Assembly (NCBI GenBank): GCA_021613375.1
Contig: CM038718.1
Span: forward strand, 41,970,212-42,034,211
Direction of reading: 5' to 3'
From: Megaleporinus macrocephalus
Taxonomy: Eukaryota > Chordata > Actinopteri > Characiformes > Anostomidae
Length of the DNA: 64,000 bases
Made by a program: the position numbers and the translations under genes. Shown in pieces: positions 1 through 13,024 of this stretch. Below the pieces are notes generated by a model, which was not told where the DNA came from, made no database searches, and worked only from the letters and a program-made list of their open reading frames with translations. Position 1 is the first letter of the stretch. Every line of letters starts with the position of its first letter.

Positions 1-56
1 GAAAAAAATTTTATAGCTTAAACGAAAATGTAACGAACAGATATTGTCCATGTATT

Positions 57-57
57 G

Positions 58-102
<45 letters not shown>
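57..102. repeat. (ATT)n microsatellite
   Basis: About fifteen copies of the trinucleotide att/tta run without interruption. The stretch from here to 430 has no recognisable gene and only short overlapping ORFs. Confidence 0.95.
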
Positions 103-104
<2 letters not shown>

Positions 105-430
105 ACATCTAGGTGCTGATGTTTTACAGTATTAGTGAACATTTGATTGTGATTGAATCTGCGTCCAGAAAACTGCTTTGCTCGCGACTGAGTCAGGGAT
201 GTGAGGTAGTTGACGGATGGGCGCTGCGTTCACCGGCGTGTTGTTTCGTAGCTGTGGTGAGGTTGGACGAGCTCCCGGCGGTGAGAACAGACGGAGAAGT
301 TGCTTCTGCTGCGTTCTCATTCGTTCTAGAACCAAAACAATAAGAATGGTTCTCATTCCGGACCTCACAGCCAGCAACGGCAGCATGAAGCCTCACCAAT
401 GTTTTAAAGTCTGAATGTGTGACAATCAGA

Positions 431-3400
431 GGAGCTTCATCAGTCTACAGTGTTTATTTAAGGTGGAGAAAAACAGGAGCAGCTCTGTAGTGGTTATTTA
501 AGGTGGAGGAGCTCTGTGCTGGGTATTTAAGGTGGAGGAGCTCTGTGCTGGGTATTTAAGCTGGAGGCGCTCTATACTGGTTATTTAAGGTAGAGGAGCT
601 CTATACTGGTTATTTAAGGTGGAGGAGCTCTTTAGTGGTTATTTAAGGTGGAGGCGCTCTGTGCTGGTTATTTAAGGTGGGGGAGCTCTGTGCTGGTTAT
701 TTAAGGTGGGGGAGCTCTGTGCTGGTTATTTAAGGTGGAGGAGCTCTTTAGTGGTTATTTAAGGTGGAGGCGCTCTGTGCTGGTTATTTAAGGTGGGGGA
801 GCTCTGTGCTGGTTATTTAAGGTGGAGGAGCTCTCTACTGGTTATGTAAAGTAAAGAAGGGCAGGAGGAGCTCTGTACTGGGTATTTAAGGTGGAGGAGC
901 TCTGTATTGGGCATTTAAGGTGGAGGAGCTCTGTACTGGTTATGTAAAGTGAAGAAGGGCAGGAGGAGCTCTGTACTGGGTATTTAAGGTGGAGGAGCTC
1001 TGTATTGGGTATTTAAGGTGGAGGAGCTCTACTGGTTATGTAAAGTGAAGAAAGGCAGGAGGAGCTCTGTACTGGGTATTTAAGGTAGAGGAGCTCTGTA
1101 GTGGTCATTTAAGGTGGAGGCGCTCTGTAGTGTTTATTTAAGGTGGAGAAAAACAGGAGCAGCTCTGTAGTGGTTATTTAAGGTGGAGGAGCTCTGTGCT
1201 GGGTATTTAAGCTGGAGGCGCTCTATACTGGTTATTTAAGGTAGAGGAGCTCTATACTGGTTATTTAAGGTGGAGGAGCTCTTTAGTGGTTATTTAAGGT
1301 GGAGGCGCTCTGTGCTGGTTATTTAAGGTGGGGGAGCTCTGTGCTGGTTATTTAAGGTGGGGGAGCTCTGTGCTGGTTATTTAAGGTGGAGGAGCTCTTT
1401 AGTGGTTATTTAAGGTGGAGGCGCTCTGTGCTGGTTATTTAAGGTGGGGGAGCTCTGTGCTGGTTATTTAAGGTGGAGGAGCTCTCTACTGGTTATGTAA
1501 AGTAAAGAAGGGCAGGAGGAGCTCTGTACTGGGTATTTAAGGTGGAGGAGCTCTGTATTGGGCATTTAAGGTGGAGGAGCTCTGTACTGGTTATGTAAAG
1601 TGAAGAAGGGCAGGAGGAGCTCTGTACTGGGTATTTAAGGTGGAGGAGCTCTGTATTGGGTATTTAAGGTGGAGGAGCTCTACTGGTTATGTAAAGTGAA
1701 GAAAGGCAGGAGGAGCTCTGTACTGGGTATTTAAGGTAGAGGAGCTCTGTAGTGGTCATTTAAGGTGGAGGCGCTCTGTAGTGGTTATTTAAGGTGGAGG
1801 AGCTCTGTGCTGGTTATTTAAGCTGGAGGCGCTCTATACTGGTTATTTATGGTGGAGGAGCTCTTTAGTGGTTATTTAAGGTGAAGGCGCTCTGTACTGG
1901 TTATTTAAGGTGGAGGAGCTCTTTAGTGGTTATTTAAGGTGGAGGCGCTCTGTGGTGGTTATTCAAGGTGGAGGAGCTCTGTGCTGGTTATTTAAGGTAG
2001 AGGAGCTCTATACTGGGTATTTAAGGTGGAGGAGCTCTGTACTGGGTATTTAAGGTGGAGGAGCTCTGTACTGGTTATGTAAAGTAAAGAAGGGCAGGAG
2101 GAGCTCTGTACTAGGTATTTAAGGTGGAGGAGCTCTGTACTAGGTATTTAAGGTGGAGGAGCTCTGTACTGGTTATGTAAAATGAAGAAAGGCAGGATGA
2201 GCTCTTTAATGGTTATTTGAGGTGGAGGAGCTCTGTACTGGGTATTTTAGGTGGAGGAGCTCTGTACTGGTTATGTAAAGCGAAGAAAGGCAGCAGGAGC
2301 TCTGTACGGGTTATTTAAGGTGGAGGAGCTCTGTACTGGTTATTTAAGGTGGAGGAGCTCTGTACTCGTTATTTAAGGTGGATGAGCTCTGTACTGGTTA
2401 TTTAGGGTGGAGGAGCTCTGTACTGGTTATGTAGAGCAAAAAAAGGCAGGAGGAGCTCTCTACTGGTTATTTAGGGTGGAGGAGCTCTGTACTGGTTATT
2501 TAAGGCGGACAAATACGGGAGGAGCTTTACGGGTTGCTCTTAGAGTAAAGCAGGAGGAGCTCTGTAGTGGTTATTTAAGGTGGAGGAGCTTTATAGTGGT
2601 TATTTAAGGTGGAGGAGCTCTATAGTGGTTATTTAAGGTTAAGAAAGACAAGGAGCTCTGTACTGGTTACCTAATGTGGAGCGAGGCAGGAAGTGCTCTG
2701 TGCTGGTTATTTAAGGTGGAGAAAGGCAGGAGGAGCTCTGTTTTGGTTTTTAAGGTGGAGGAAGGCATGAGGAGCTTTGTACTGGTTATTTAAGGTGGAG
2801 AAAGACAGGAAGAGCTCTGTACTGGTTATTTAAGGTGGAGAAAGACAGGAAGAGCTCTGTACTGGTTATTTAAGGTGGAGAGAGACAGGAAGAGCTCTGT
2901 ACTGGTTATTTAAGGTGGAGAATAACAGAAGGGGCTCTACTGGTTATTTAAGGTGGAGAATAACAGGATGGGCTCTACTGCTTATTTAAGGTGGAGAGAG
3001 GCAGGAGGGCCTCTACTGGTTATTTAAGGTGGAGGAAGACATGAGCTCTGTACTGGTTATTTAAGGTGGAGGAAGACATGAGCTCTGTACTGGTTGTTTA
3101 AGGTGGAGAAAGGCAGAAGACTTACTGGTTATTTAAGGTGGAGAGAGACAGGAAGAGCTCTGTACTGGTTATTTAAGGTGGAGAATAACAGAAGGGGCTC
3201 TACTGGTTATTTAAGGTGGAGAATAACAGGATGGGCTCTACTGCTTATTTAAGGTGGAGAGAGGCAGGAGGGCCTCTACTGGTTATTTAAGGTGGAGGAA
3301 GACATGAGCTCTGTACTGGTTATTTAAGGTGGAGGAAGACATGAGCTCTGTACTGGTTGTTTAAGGTGGAGAAAGGCAGAAGACTTACTGGTTATTTAAG

Positions 3401-5907
3401 GTGGAGAAGAAGACGAGCTCTGTACTGGTTATTTAAGGTGGAGAAGGACAGGAAGAGCTCTGTACTGGTTATTTAAGGTGGAGAAAGACGAAGAGCTATG
3501 TACAGGTTATTTAAGGTGGAGAAAGACAGGAAGAGCTCTGTACTGGTTATTTATGGTGGAGAATAACAGAAGGGGCTCTATTGGTTATTTAAGGTGAAGA
3601 GAGGCAGGAGGGGCTCTACTGGTTATTTAAGGTGGAGGAAGACATGAGCTCTGTACTGGTTATTTAAGGTGGAGGAAGACATGAGCTCTGTACTGGTTGT
3701 TTAAGGTGGAGAAAGACAGGAAGAGCTCTGTACTGGTTATTTAAGGTGGAGAAAGACAGGAAGAGCTCTTTACTGGTTATTTAAGGTGGAGAAAGACAGG
3801 AAGAGCTCTGTACTGGTTATTTAAGGTGGAGAATAACAGAAGGGGCTCTACTGGTTATTTAAGGTGGAGAGAGGCAGGAGGGGCTCTACTGGTTATTTAA
3901 GGTGGAGGAAGACATGAGCTCTGTACTGGTTATTTAAGGTGGAGGAAGACATGAGCTCTGTACTGGTTGTTTAAGGTGGAGAAAGGCAGAAGACTTACTG
4001 GTTATTTTAGGTGGAGAAGAAGACGATGAGCTCTGTACTGGTTATTTAAGGTGGAGAAAGACAGGAAGAGCTCTGTACTGGTTATTTAAGGTGGAGAAAG
4101 ACAGGAAGAGCTCTGTACAGGTTATTTAAGGTGGAGAAAGACAGGAAGAGCTCTGTACTGGTTATTTAAGGTGGAGTATAACAGAAGGGGCTCTACTGGT
4201 TATTTAAGGTGGAGAATAACAGGAGGGGCTCTACTGCTTATTTAAGGTGGAGAGAGGCAGAAGGGGCTCTACTGGTTATTTAAGGTGGAGAATAACAGGA
4301 TGTGCTCTACTGGTTATTTAAGGTGGAGGAAGACATGAGCTCTGTACTGGTTATTTAAGGTGGAGAAGAAGACGATGAGCTCTGTACTGGTTATTTAAGG
4401 TGGAGAAAGACAGGAAGAGCTCTGTACTGGTTATTTAAGGTGGAGAAAGACAGGAAGAGCTCTGTACTGGTTATTTAAGGTGGAGAATAACAGAAGGGGC
4501 TCTACTGGTTATTTAAGGTGGAGAGAGGCAGGAGGGGCTCTACTGGTTATTTAAGGTGGAGGAAGACATGAGCTCTGTACTGGTTATTTAAGGTGGAGGA
4601 AGACATGAGCTCTGTACTGGTTGTTTAAGGTGGAGAAAGGCAGAAGACTTACTGGTTATTTAAGGTGGAGAAGAAGACGATGAGCTCTGTACTGGTTATT
4701 TAAGGTAGAGAAAGACAGGAAGAGCTCTGTACTGGTTATTTAAGGTGGAGAAAGACAGGAAGAGCTCTGTACTGGTTATTTAAGGTGGAGAAAGACAGGA
4801 AGAGCTCTGTACTGGTTATTTAAGGTGGAGAAAGGTGAGAGGAGCTCTGTATTGGTTGTTTAAGGTGGAGAAAGGTGAGAGGAGCTCTGTATTGGTTGTT
4901 TAAGGTGGAGAAATGTGAGAGGAGCTCTGTACTGGTTGTTTAAGGTGGAGAAAGGTGAGAGGAGCTCTGTATTGGTTGTTTAAGGTGGAGAAAGGTGAGA
5001 GGAGCTCTGTATTGGTTGTTTAAGGTGGGGAAAGGTGAGAGGAGCTCTGTATTGGTTGTTTAAGGTGGAGAAAGGTGAGAGGAGCTCTGTATTGGTTGTT
5101 TAAGGTGGAGAAAGGTGAGAGGAGCTCTGTATTGGTTGTTTTAGGTGGAGAAAGACAGATGGAGCTCTGTACTTGTTATTTAAGGTGGAGAATAACAGGA
5201 GGATCTATGTACTGATTATTTAAGGTAAAGAAAGGCAGGAGAAGCTCTACTGGTTATTTAAGGTGGAGAAAGATTAGCGGAGCTCTACTGGTTATTTAAG
5301 GTGGAGAATAACAGAGGGGCTCTACTGGTTATTTAAGGTGGATAAAAACAGGAGGAGATCTGTACTGCTTATTTAAGGTGGATAAAGACAGGAGGAGCTC
5401 TGTACTGCTTATTTAAGGTGGAGAATAACAGAAGGGGCTCTACTGGTTATTTAAGGTGGAGAAGAACAGGAGGGGCTCTACTGGTTATTTAAGGTGGAGA
5501 ATGACAGGAGGAGCTCTGTACTGCTTATTTAAGGTGGAGAGAGGCAGAAGGGGCTCTACTGGTTATTTAAGGTGGAGAATGACAGGGGAGCTCTGCTGGT
5601 TATTTAAGGTGGATAAAAACAGGAGGAGATCTGTACTGCTTATTTAAGGTGGAGAGAGGCAGAAGGGGCTCTACTGGTTATTTAAGGTGGAGAATGACAG
5701 GGGAGCTCTGCTGGTTATTTAAGGTGGATAAAAACAGGAGGAGATCTGTACTGCTTATTTAAGGTGGAGAATAACAGAAGGGGCTCTACTGGTTATTTAA
5801 GGTGGAGAATGACAGGAGGAGCTCTGCTGGTTATTTAAGGTGGAGAAGAACAGGAAGAGCTCTGTACTTCTTATTTAAGGTGGAGCTCTGTACTGGCTAT
5901 TTAAGGC
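431..5907. repeat. 29/40-bp minisatellite, about 5.5 kb
   Basis: The core unit is about 29 bp, pairing 'ggagctctgtactggtta' with 'tttaaggtgga'. A longer form of about 40 bp carries an extra 'gaaagacaggaa' or 'gaataacagaag' segment. The left part (to about 2.6 kb) is mostly short units with interspersed 'atgtaaagtgaagaaaggca' units; the right part is mostly long units. A homogeneous run of 'aaaggtgagagg' units lies at 4830-5150. Nearly every unit carries the palindrome gagctc. Short ORFs inside it are translations of the repeat. The core 'tttaaggtgga' resembles a small palindromic element present at 23.3, 23.8 and 43.5 kb, a possible seed (inference). Confidence 0.97.
451..1781. repeat. Higher-order duplication in the 29-bp array
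   Basis: A block starting with 'tgtttatttaaggtggag' at 451 recurs at 1131, 680 bp downstream. It keeps the same order of variant units, including the 'gaaaaacaggagcagctctg' unit and the three 'gtaaagtgaag' units. The second copy lacks one 29-bp 'gctgggtatttaa' unit, so it is about 651 bp long. This indicates recent segmental duplication inside the array. Confidence 0.85.
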
Positions 5908-6189
5908 TTCGCTGTGGCCTGCTGTGTTTTGATTGGCTATTATGAAGTGGTCCATGTCAGTGCCATTAGCATAGAGCTGGGCTTAGTAACCATACACAGG
6001 TGTTTAATAGGAGGCAAACAAAACATATAGGCTGTGAATAGTTGTAGCTGATTGGCTGATTGGCTTCTGTCAATTAACTGTGAGCTAATTATTTGTTATT
6101 CCGGTTCTGTTTACTATGTACAGTGTTCTTTCACTGCACGCTGTAGATGAACTGCTGCTACAACCAGAAATTCGGTCATTCCACATTGA

Positions 6190-6860
6190 GGTGGTGGTCT
6201 TCAGTGAAGGCAATGGTTCTACATAGAACTATGGTTGTAGATAGAACCACTGGCTTTAATAAAGAACCTTTGAAGAACCATGAACTCTATGTATCCCCAT
6301 TTTTGTGCACAATGAAACGGTTCTTCATACTGATGGAAAATGTTCTTATGGTTCCATGTAGCACCAAACAGTGTTCTGCTGTTGCAGAAGAACCTTTTCT
6401 GATGCTACATAGAACCATACTTACAATCATATACAACATATTCTCCATCAATCTTAAAGATCTGTTCACTGTGCATCAAAAACTTTTAAGCACTCATGGG
6501 TCTACTAAGAACCCATTTTGGTTACATACAGAACCATTTTGCAGAAAGGTTCTATGGAGAACCACATGCAACAAACTCTCCCTTCTTAAGGACCTGTTCC
6601 TCACACAAAGGAATGAAAATGGTTCTGTGTTGAACTCATAGTTCTAGATAGAAGCATTGCATTTAGTAAAGGACTCCTAAAGAACCGTGAGTTCCACATA
6701 GGACCACTTGCATGCAGACTGATGGAGAGTGTGTTGTGTGTGTAGTTGCATGTTGCACCAGAAAGGGTTCTGCTGGTCACAGTAGTCAATCTCAAGAACC
6801 TGTTCATCGTGATGAGCCTGCAGATCCACTCCTAGTTCTAGATAGAACCATTTTCTTTGC
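6190..6860. mobile_element. GGTTCT-rich dispersed repeat (MITE-like)
   Basis: The stretch has many 'ggttct' and 'agaacc' motifs in both orientations, such as 'aggttctatggagaaccac' and 'tagatagaaccatt', so it can fold on itself. Related sequence recurs at 58540-58885. This is typical of a non-autonomous repeat common in teleosts; the family name is not certain. The 164-residue ORF at 6147-6641 is a chance reading of the element. The preceding 5908-6189 holds nothing recognisable. Confidence 0.55.
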
Positions 6861-7084
6861 AAAAAGTTTTTTTTTGTTTTGTAGAGCTTGTCCAACCTAG
6901 CAACCGTAGCTACGACGGAATGCGTATGTGGGCGGAGCCTGGATAGCTCTGATGGTCCATAGGCCAACACTGCGGTGTACTAAACCAGCGCTTAGTGCCG
7001 ACTAGCCAGCAGATCAAACACTGTCCACTCCAGATACTCGGGCATTAACTGACCAACTGAATACTGACCTCTCAGAGATCTGTT

Positions 7085-7390
7085 ATCATTCTCCATCTCT
7101 CTCTCCCACATACTCTCTCTCTTTCTCTCTCTCTTCTACTCTCTCTCTCTCTGTCTCTTTCTCTCTCTCTCTCTCTCTTACTCTCTCTCTCTCTCTCTTA
7201 CTCTCTCTCTCTCTCTCTTGCTCTCTCTCTCACTCTCTGTCTCTCCCACACTCTCACTCACTGTCTCTCACTCACTGTCTCTCTCTCACTCACTGTCTCT
7301 CTCTCACTCACTGTCTCTCTCTCTCTCTCTCACACACACTCTCACTCACTGTCTCTCTCTCTTACTCTCTCTCTCTCTCTCTCTCTCTTA

Positions 7391-7421
<31 letters not shown>

Positions 7422-8457
7422 CCACACTCTCACTCACTGTCTCTCACTCACTGTCTCTCTCTCTCACTCTCTCTCTCTCTCTCTCTCTTACTCTCTCTCT
7501 CTCTCTCTCTCTCACACTCTCTCACTCACTGTCTCTCTCTCTCTCTCACTCTCTCTCTCTCTCTTACTCTCTCTCTCTCTCACTGTCTCTCTCTCTCTCT
7601 CTCTGTCTCTCCCACACTCTCACTCACTGTCTCTCACTCACTGTCTCTCTCTCTCTCTCACTGTCTCTCTCTCTCTCTCTCTCTCTCTCTTACTCTCTCT
7701 CTTACTCTCTCTCTCTCTTACTCTCTCTCTCTTACTCTCTCTTTCTCTCTCTTCCTCTCTCTTCTACTCTCTCTCTCTCTCCCACTCTCTCTCTTACTCT
7801 CTCTTTCTCTCTCTTCTACTCTCTCTCTCTCTCCCACACTCTCTCTCCCCCCACACACACTCTCTCTCTCTCTCTCTTACTCTCTCTCTCTCCCCCCACA
7901 CACACACTCTCTCTCTCTCTCTTACTCTCTCTCTTTCTTACTCTCTCTCTCTCTCTTACTCGCTCTGTCTCTCACTCACTGTCTCTCACTCACTCTCTCG
8001 CTTTCTCTCTCTCTCTTACTCGCTCTCTCTCACTCACTGTCTCTCACTCTCTCTCGCTTTCTCTCTTTCTTACTCTCTCTCACTCACTCACTCACTCTCT
8101 CTCTCTCTCTCTCTCACTGTCTCTCACTCTCTCACTGTCTCTCTCTCTCACTCTCTCTTTCTCCCACTCTCTCGCTCTCTCTCACTCTCTCATTCTCTCA
8201 TTCTCTCTCTGTCCATCTCTCTCCCACACTCTCTCTCTCTTTCTCCCACTCTCTCTCACTCTCTCTCTCTCTCTCTGTCCATCTCGCTCTCACACTGTAT
8301 CTCTCTTTCTCTCTCTGTCTCTGTCTGTCTCTCTCTGTCCATCTCTCTTTCTCTCTGTCTACTTGTCTCTGTGTACCTCTCTGTCTCTCTCGTTCGCTGT
8401 CTCTCTCTCTCTCTCTCCCCCCCTCGCTGTCTCTCTCTCTCTCTCTCCCCCCCTCCC
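7085..8457. repeat. CT-rich compound simple repeat
   Basis: Almost pure (CT)n is interrupted by 'ctcactcactgtctct', 'cttactct' and 'ccccccacacacac' motifs. The strand asymmetry is extreme: guanine is nearly absent from the plus strand. The 428-residue Leu/Ser frame at 7218-8504 is only the CT repeat read in frame. Long polypyrimidine tracts of this kind can form triplex DNA. Confidence 0.96.
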
Positions 8458-9514
8458 CCCGTTGTGAACTGATAGCTGGTGACGTAGTGGTAATGTGTGA
8501 ATAGACCCCGGCATGTTCTGTATGTTTAACCTCCTGCACTCCTCCTTCTCTCTCATCCTCCTGTTCCTCGTTCTTTTTCTGGACTCTCTGAAGAGAACGC
8601 TTTCATCGCACACTCATCTGTGAAGGTCTGGAATCTCTTGTTTGTAACGCGGGGGAAGAAAGGATGGGGGGGAAAGGACTGGGCAAAAATGTTTGTGAAA
8701 ATATGAATATATGAATATAAATATATAAATATATATAGAAAGTATATAAATGAAGAGAAAGCGATGATTTTATAAAATAATTTCAAGAATAAAATTCTGT
8801 CAAAAAAATGAGTCTGTTTGTAGAATCTGCTTTTATTACTCATCATGCTGCCTGGAGCCGAGACGTGAAATAGATAGTTTGGTTATAAAAGAGTCCATAA
8901 GTTATTACATTGTACACAGATGCTACACACACATATGATTCTTCAATTAGGGGAACTTTTACATCCCTAGGTTATAAATTTGTGTTAAAATTACTTTATT
9001 ACAAAACAAATATTTTTGGTATTAAGATCATTCCTTTCATCAGCAAAAAAATACACACCAAAATAATTATGATTTCTATTTTTTATAATGATTTAAACAT
9101 CAATATTTTGCTACTTTGGCCTCGTCCCAGACTTTAAAACATCTGGGCTCCAATAAAATACTAAAAAGTGATCAATTTATGAAAAAGATCAGAATATAAG
9201 TTTCATAAAAACTTAAAAAGAAACTAAATGTACTGTTTACTTTCATATTAGTACTTATGCATATTTTTGAGTAATATATTATCATCCCCAACATTATCTT
9301 CATGACCACAACAGTGTATGATTTCTGCAGGGAAATATTTGAAGGAGCACTTGTTTTTGTTGTAACCATGGAAACAAAGACTCACAAAGGAGCACATGTC
9401 AGCCATGAGTGAGGAGTGACATGTTAATGTGTGTAAATAGGAGTAACTGAATGGTGTATTGCTCCTGATCATAGAGTACATTTATTCAGAGTCATTACCG
9501 TTTACATCAGTACG
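8458..9514. other. AT-rich non-coding stretch
   Basis: AT-rich sequence with no credible gene. ORFs here are under 100 codons and show no recognisable domain. No splice-bounded exon was seen. Confidence 0.6.
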
Positions 9515-9648
9515 GCAGTACTTTATAACTAAACATTATATTTACACATTATTTATTTATTTATTTACAACTAAACATTACATTTACACATTATTTATTT
9601 ATTTACAACTAAACATTACATTTACACATTATTTATTTATTTATGTGT
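9515..9648. repeat. 38-42-bp tandem repeat, three units
   Basis: Three copies of a unit beginning 'actaaacattacatttaca' and ending in runs of 'ttat'. Confidence 0.85.
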
Positions 9649-9866
9649 AGTTAAAGTACATCTTGTACTAGCTTTAGCAAATCCATGGCCTAGCTAGCTT
9701 TTTTCTTAAAAAAGTGAAAATTGTCGTCACCGCAACATGTCATTACGAACACATACATAACCTGTTGAGATGGTAATGACAGGTTTTCAATTTCACCATC
9801 AGTATCTTTTATTTTATAAAACTAAGTTAATGTGGCAAAAAGAGCCCGCTATTGAAGAATCACCCA

Positions 9867-9869
<3 letters not shown>

Positions 9870-9900
<31 letters not shown>

Positions 9901-9916
9901 TTTTTATATATATATA
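9870..9916. repeat. (TA)n-(T)n-(TA)n tract
   Basis: A TA run, a poly-T run of about 25, and another TA run sit immediately left of 'gggatgtcaaattaatgc', which resembles the start of a dispersed element. Confidence 0.85.
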
Positions 9917-10284
9917 GGGATGTCAAATTAATGCATTCATTTTGATTGAAAAACTTGATTTAAAAACTTTATGCTAATTAATCACCTTCCTTGGTGACCT
10001 TTGACCCAGCACATTGTTTGCTATTTCGGTCACCATAATAACTTCACAACGCAGAAAAGAAATCAGAGTTAGACTTTAGACTGGAGCCCAATATATTACG
10101 CTGACTGGAGATCACTGGACGTCAATTACCAATCATTAATTTACTCATCTGCAGAATTAATTTAACTTATACATTTTTCAATACTTTCATAGCAAAAAGT
10201 GATGAATGTGATTCATTTAGATTCTGGTCTTAATGACAATCACAGAACTTGTCATAAATTACATCATATTTTATATATATATTA

Positions 10285-10520
10285 GAGATGGAAGGATCGA
10301 TCGTCCATGTATCAGTATCGGACGATTTGTAATCAAAATATGTGATCGGCCGATATTTCTCCAATGTAGCCGATCCTGAGAGCCGATTGATGGTGTTAAA
10401 CAAATGAGCCTAATTTCCAGCTAGCGTTTCATCCAGGACCACCTCCGACCAGCTCCCTGCAATTCCTATCTGAACCACTAGGTGGAAATACATACCATTT
10501 AATACCCCTTTAAGCAGCAG
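10285..10520. mobile_element. hAT-like element end (degenerate)
   Basis: The motif 'gagatggaaggatcgatcg' followed by 'cagtatcggacgat' and 'gatcggccgatat' resembles terminal sequence of hAT-type elements in fish. A possible partner, 'cgatcggtatcagctatcg', lies near 11178-11196, so a non-autonomous element of about 0.9 kb is possible. No transposase was seen. Confidence 0.4.
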
Positions 10521-12250
10521 CCTCACGAGAACAGTTAAAACGTTCACCGCACGTGCGGAAAGAAAACCTCGTCCGTCTGGCAGTTTGTTACCGTATGTGA
10601 CTCAGACTCATCCAGGACAGTTTATAACATCTGTACAATTAATAACATCAGCGTCTCTCACGGGAACCAAGACAAAGACATTTAACACACTAATCTGATA
10701 CACACTTCAGAGACACCACACACTGAATACAGTGAGTATCAGCAAACAGCAGAGCTAGAACACACACAGCTAACACAAAACTAATAACCCAGAACACCTA
10801 CAGACCAGATCTGACCGGTACAAACAGAACAGCAGCAGAAACAGCCAGAAAGCTAAAGAACCACAGCCAGAGTGATTGAGTTTATAGTTCTAGATAAGCA
10901 GCTCTTCTCGGCTGTAGAAGACGTTCATTCTGCTGCTTAATGTTCCACCTGGATCCACGCTCTGCTGTTCCTAGTAGAGATACTTTTCAGATGTGGATCT
11001 TCTGGAACTGTATCAAGAGGTTTACTCCCACAAAGACCAACTTCTAATTTAGTTATAATATTATACTGTTTCATATGAGCTCGTTAAAAATAATAATAAA
11101 CCAGTTTAGACCAGGTTTCATGACTTGCTCACGTTAATAACTACATGTAGCCCTGCTGTGTCTGATAGCCCCGCCCTCGATCGGTATCAGCTATCGAAGT
11201 TAGTACATGAAATGGTTATGAATACGCTGAGACATTGTTTATGATGATGTTGGTCTTAAAATCAGTTCATGGTGGAAGGATACATGCAGGGTGCTGTAAG
11301 GCCAAATAGTGCTGATCAGACCTATCTGAGAACTGTGTGGGCGTGGCTAATAAGCAGCTTCATTGACAGCTCTCTGTCCAACACTTCTAACCAGCTCCGC
11401 CCCTCAAGCACGACTAACATCACTGTCCAGGACAACTGGACCAAGACGTCCCAGACAGATGGGTGGCTAAGTTCCTCTGACTCTGAAACTGGTTTGAGTG
11501 GGCGTGGCCAGAGAGACGTCAGTTCTGTGGTTGGTCAGAGGAGTGATTACGGAAGTATTACCCAAGATTAGGACCCAGCGGTGACATATGTTGGTCAGTT
11601 ATTGGTCAGTGGAACTTGGTTTACAGGGTTTACTGAGTACATGTTTTTATGAAAACGGCTGTGGGTTGGAAGGGTCCGAGATCAAGCCAGGCTCTGTCCA
11701 AAGCCTGGAATGGTTCCTGCTATTGAGAAGGCCTGGAACACCTCAGGAAGTGTCACGGAAGCTCTGGAACAAAGGTGGAGGAAGTTGAAGTGCATGGTTC
11801 CAGTTATAAAGAGGAGAACTGACCCTGGTGTCCCTAATCAGACGTGGGTTTCTTACCTGGTCACCAAAACAAGGCCGGGCACTGGGGTGGTAATGGGGGG
11901 TCAACTGTATGTAATGTAGTTGTTACTACTATAAGTTTACCAAGACTGGTTACACAGTCAGTCTGACCACGAGTGACCAGAGTACTCGGAGTGGGGATAA
12001 GCTGTGTTGTGAATTCGGCCGTCGCTGGCGCTCCAGGTTTCCTGAGATTACAAACAGAGAAAATAAAAAACTGGACTCCTTCCAAACTGGTGGGATTCAC
12101 ATGGCTCTACCGCCCACACCGTTATAACAGCAGGCCTGGCAGCAAATACATCTGTTATTAATATGAAGAGTTAGTGTTTTTATATTCTACATTACGCTAC
12201 AGTAGAGTTTTCTGTTTAGGTTTGATTACACCGGCAGTGCTTGAGCTGCT
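10521..12250. other. No gene recognised
   Basis: Moderately GC-balanced sequence with short ORFs only (longest about 100 codons at 11269-11571), none with a recognisable domain. A (TA)n tract follows at about 12258-12288. Confidence 0.5.
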
Positions 12251-12255
12251 GCTGA

Positions 12256-12286
<31 letters not shown>

Positions 12287-12317
12287 TGTACTTATATATA
12301 CTGTACTTCTCTGACTG

Positions 12318-12760
12318 CATTGTGCCGAGTGTAAAGTTTGGGGGATAATGATGCGAGGCAATTTGGGGACGGCCCCTTTCTGTTCCAACATGACTGCCCA
12401 CCAGTGCACAGAGCAGCTCCATAAAGACATGGAGGAGCGAGTTTGGTGTGGAAGAACTTGACTGTCCTGCACAGAGTCCTGACCTCAACCTGATAGAACA
12501 CCTTTGGGATGAACTAGAGCGGAGACTGTGAGACAGACCTTCTCATCCAACATCAGTGTCTGACCTCACTAATGGTCTTCTGAAAGAACGATCAAACATT
12601 CCCATAAACACTCTCCTAAACCGTGTGGAGAGCCTTCCCAGAAGAGCTGAAGCTGTTATAGCTGCAAAGGTTGGGCTGACATTGTATTAAACCCTATGGA
12701 TTAAGAATGGGACGTCACTCAAGTTCATATGCGTGTGAAGATAGACGAGTGAATACTATA
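12318..12760 (+). pseudogene. Tc1/mariner transposase 3' half, decayed
   Basis: Read on the plus strand, this DNA matches the C-terminal half of a teleost Tc1-like transposase. Positions about 12472-12521 encode the family signature SPDLN..IEHLWDELERR, followed shortly by a stop. Downstream come the usual 'LPRRAEAVIAAK' region near 12632 and a terminal-type tail 'catatgcgtgtgaag' near 12728. The DNA-binding N-terminal half and the left inverted terminal repeat are absent, and the frame is broken, so it is a dead fragment. Transposases of this family cut and paste DNA at TA sites using a DDE/D catalytic triad. I identify the family from motif recall, not from a search. Confidence 0.8.
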
Positions 12761-13024
12761 TATATATATATAAATACACTATATCCAACTCTAAAGCTGA
12801 AGTTGAATATCTAACTATAAATGTTCTATTATTATCTTCAGCCACTTCTTATTTTTGTGATGTTACAAGTGCATATATATTTAGAATGATATTCATAGTG
12901 ATATTCATATATTCAGAGTGATATTCAGAAAGAAAGCAAGATAATTATATATTTGTAAATGTTATCAGTGAAAAATATCTGCATATCACTTTTATCAGAG
13001 CAAAATAGCCCACAATTACTTGTT

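Noticed and set aside
7218..8504. 428-residue Leu/Ser open frame
   Set aside because: Direct translation of (CT)n simple repeat; no other content.
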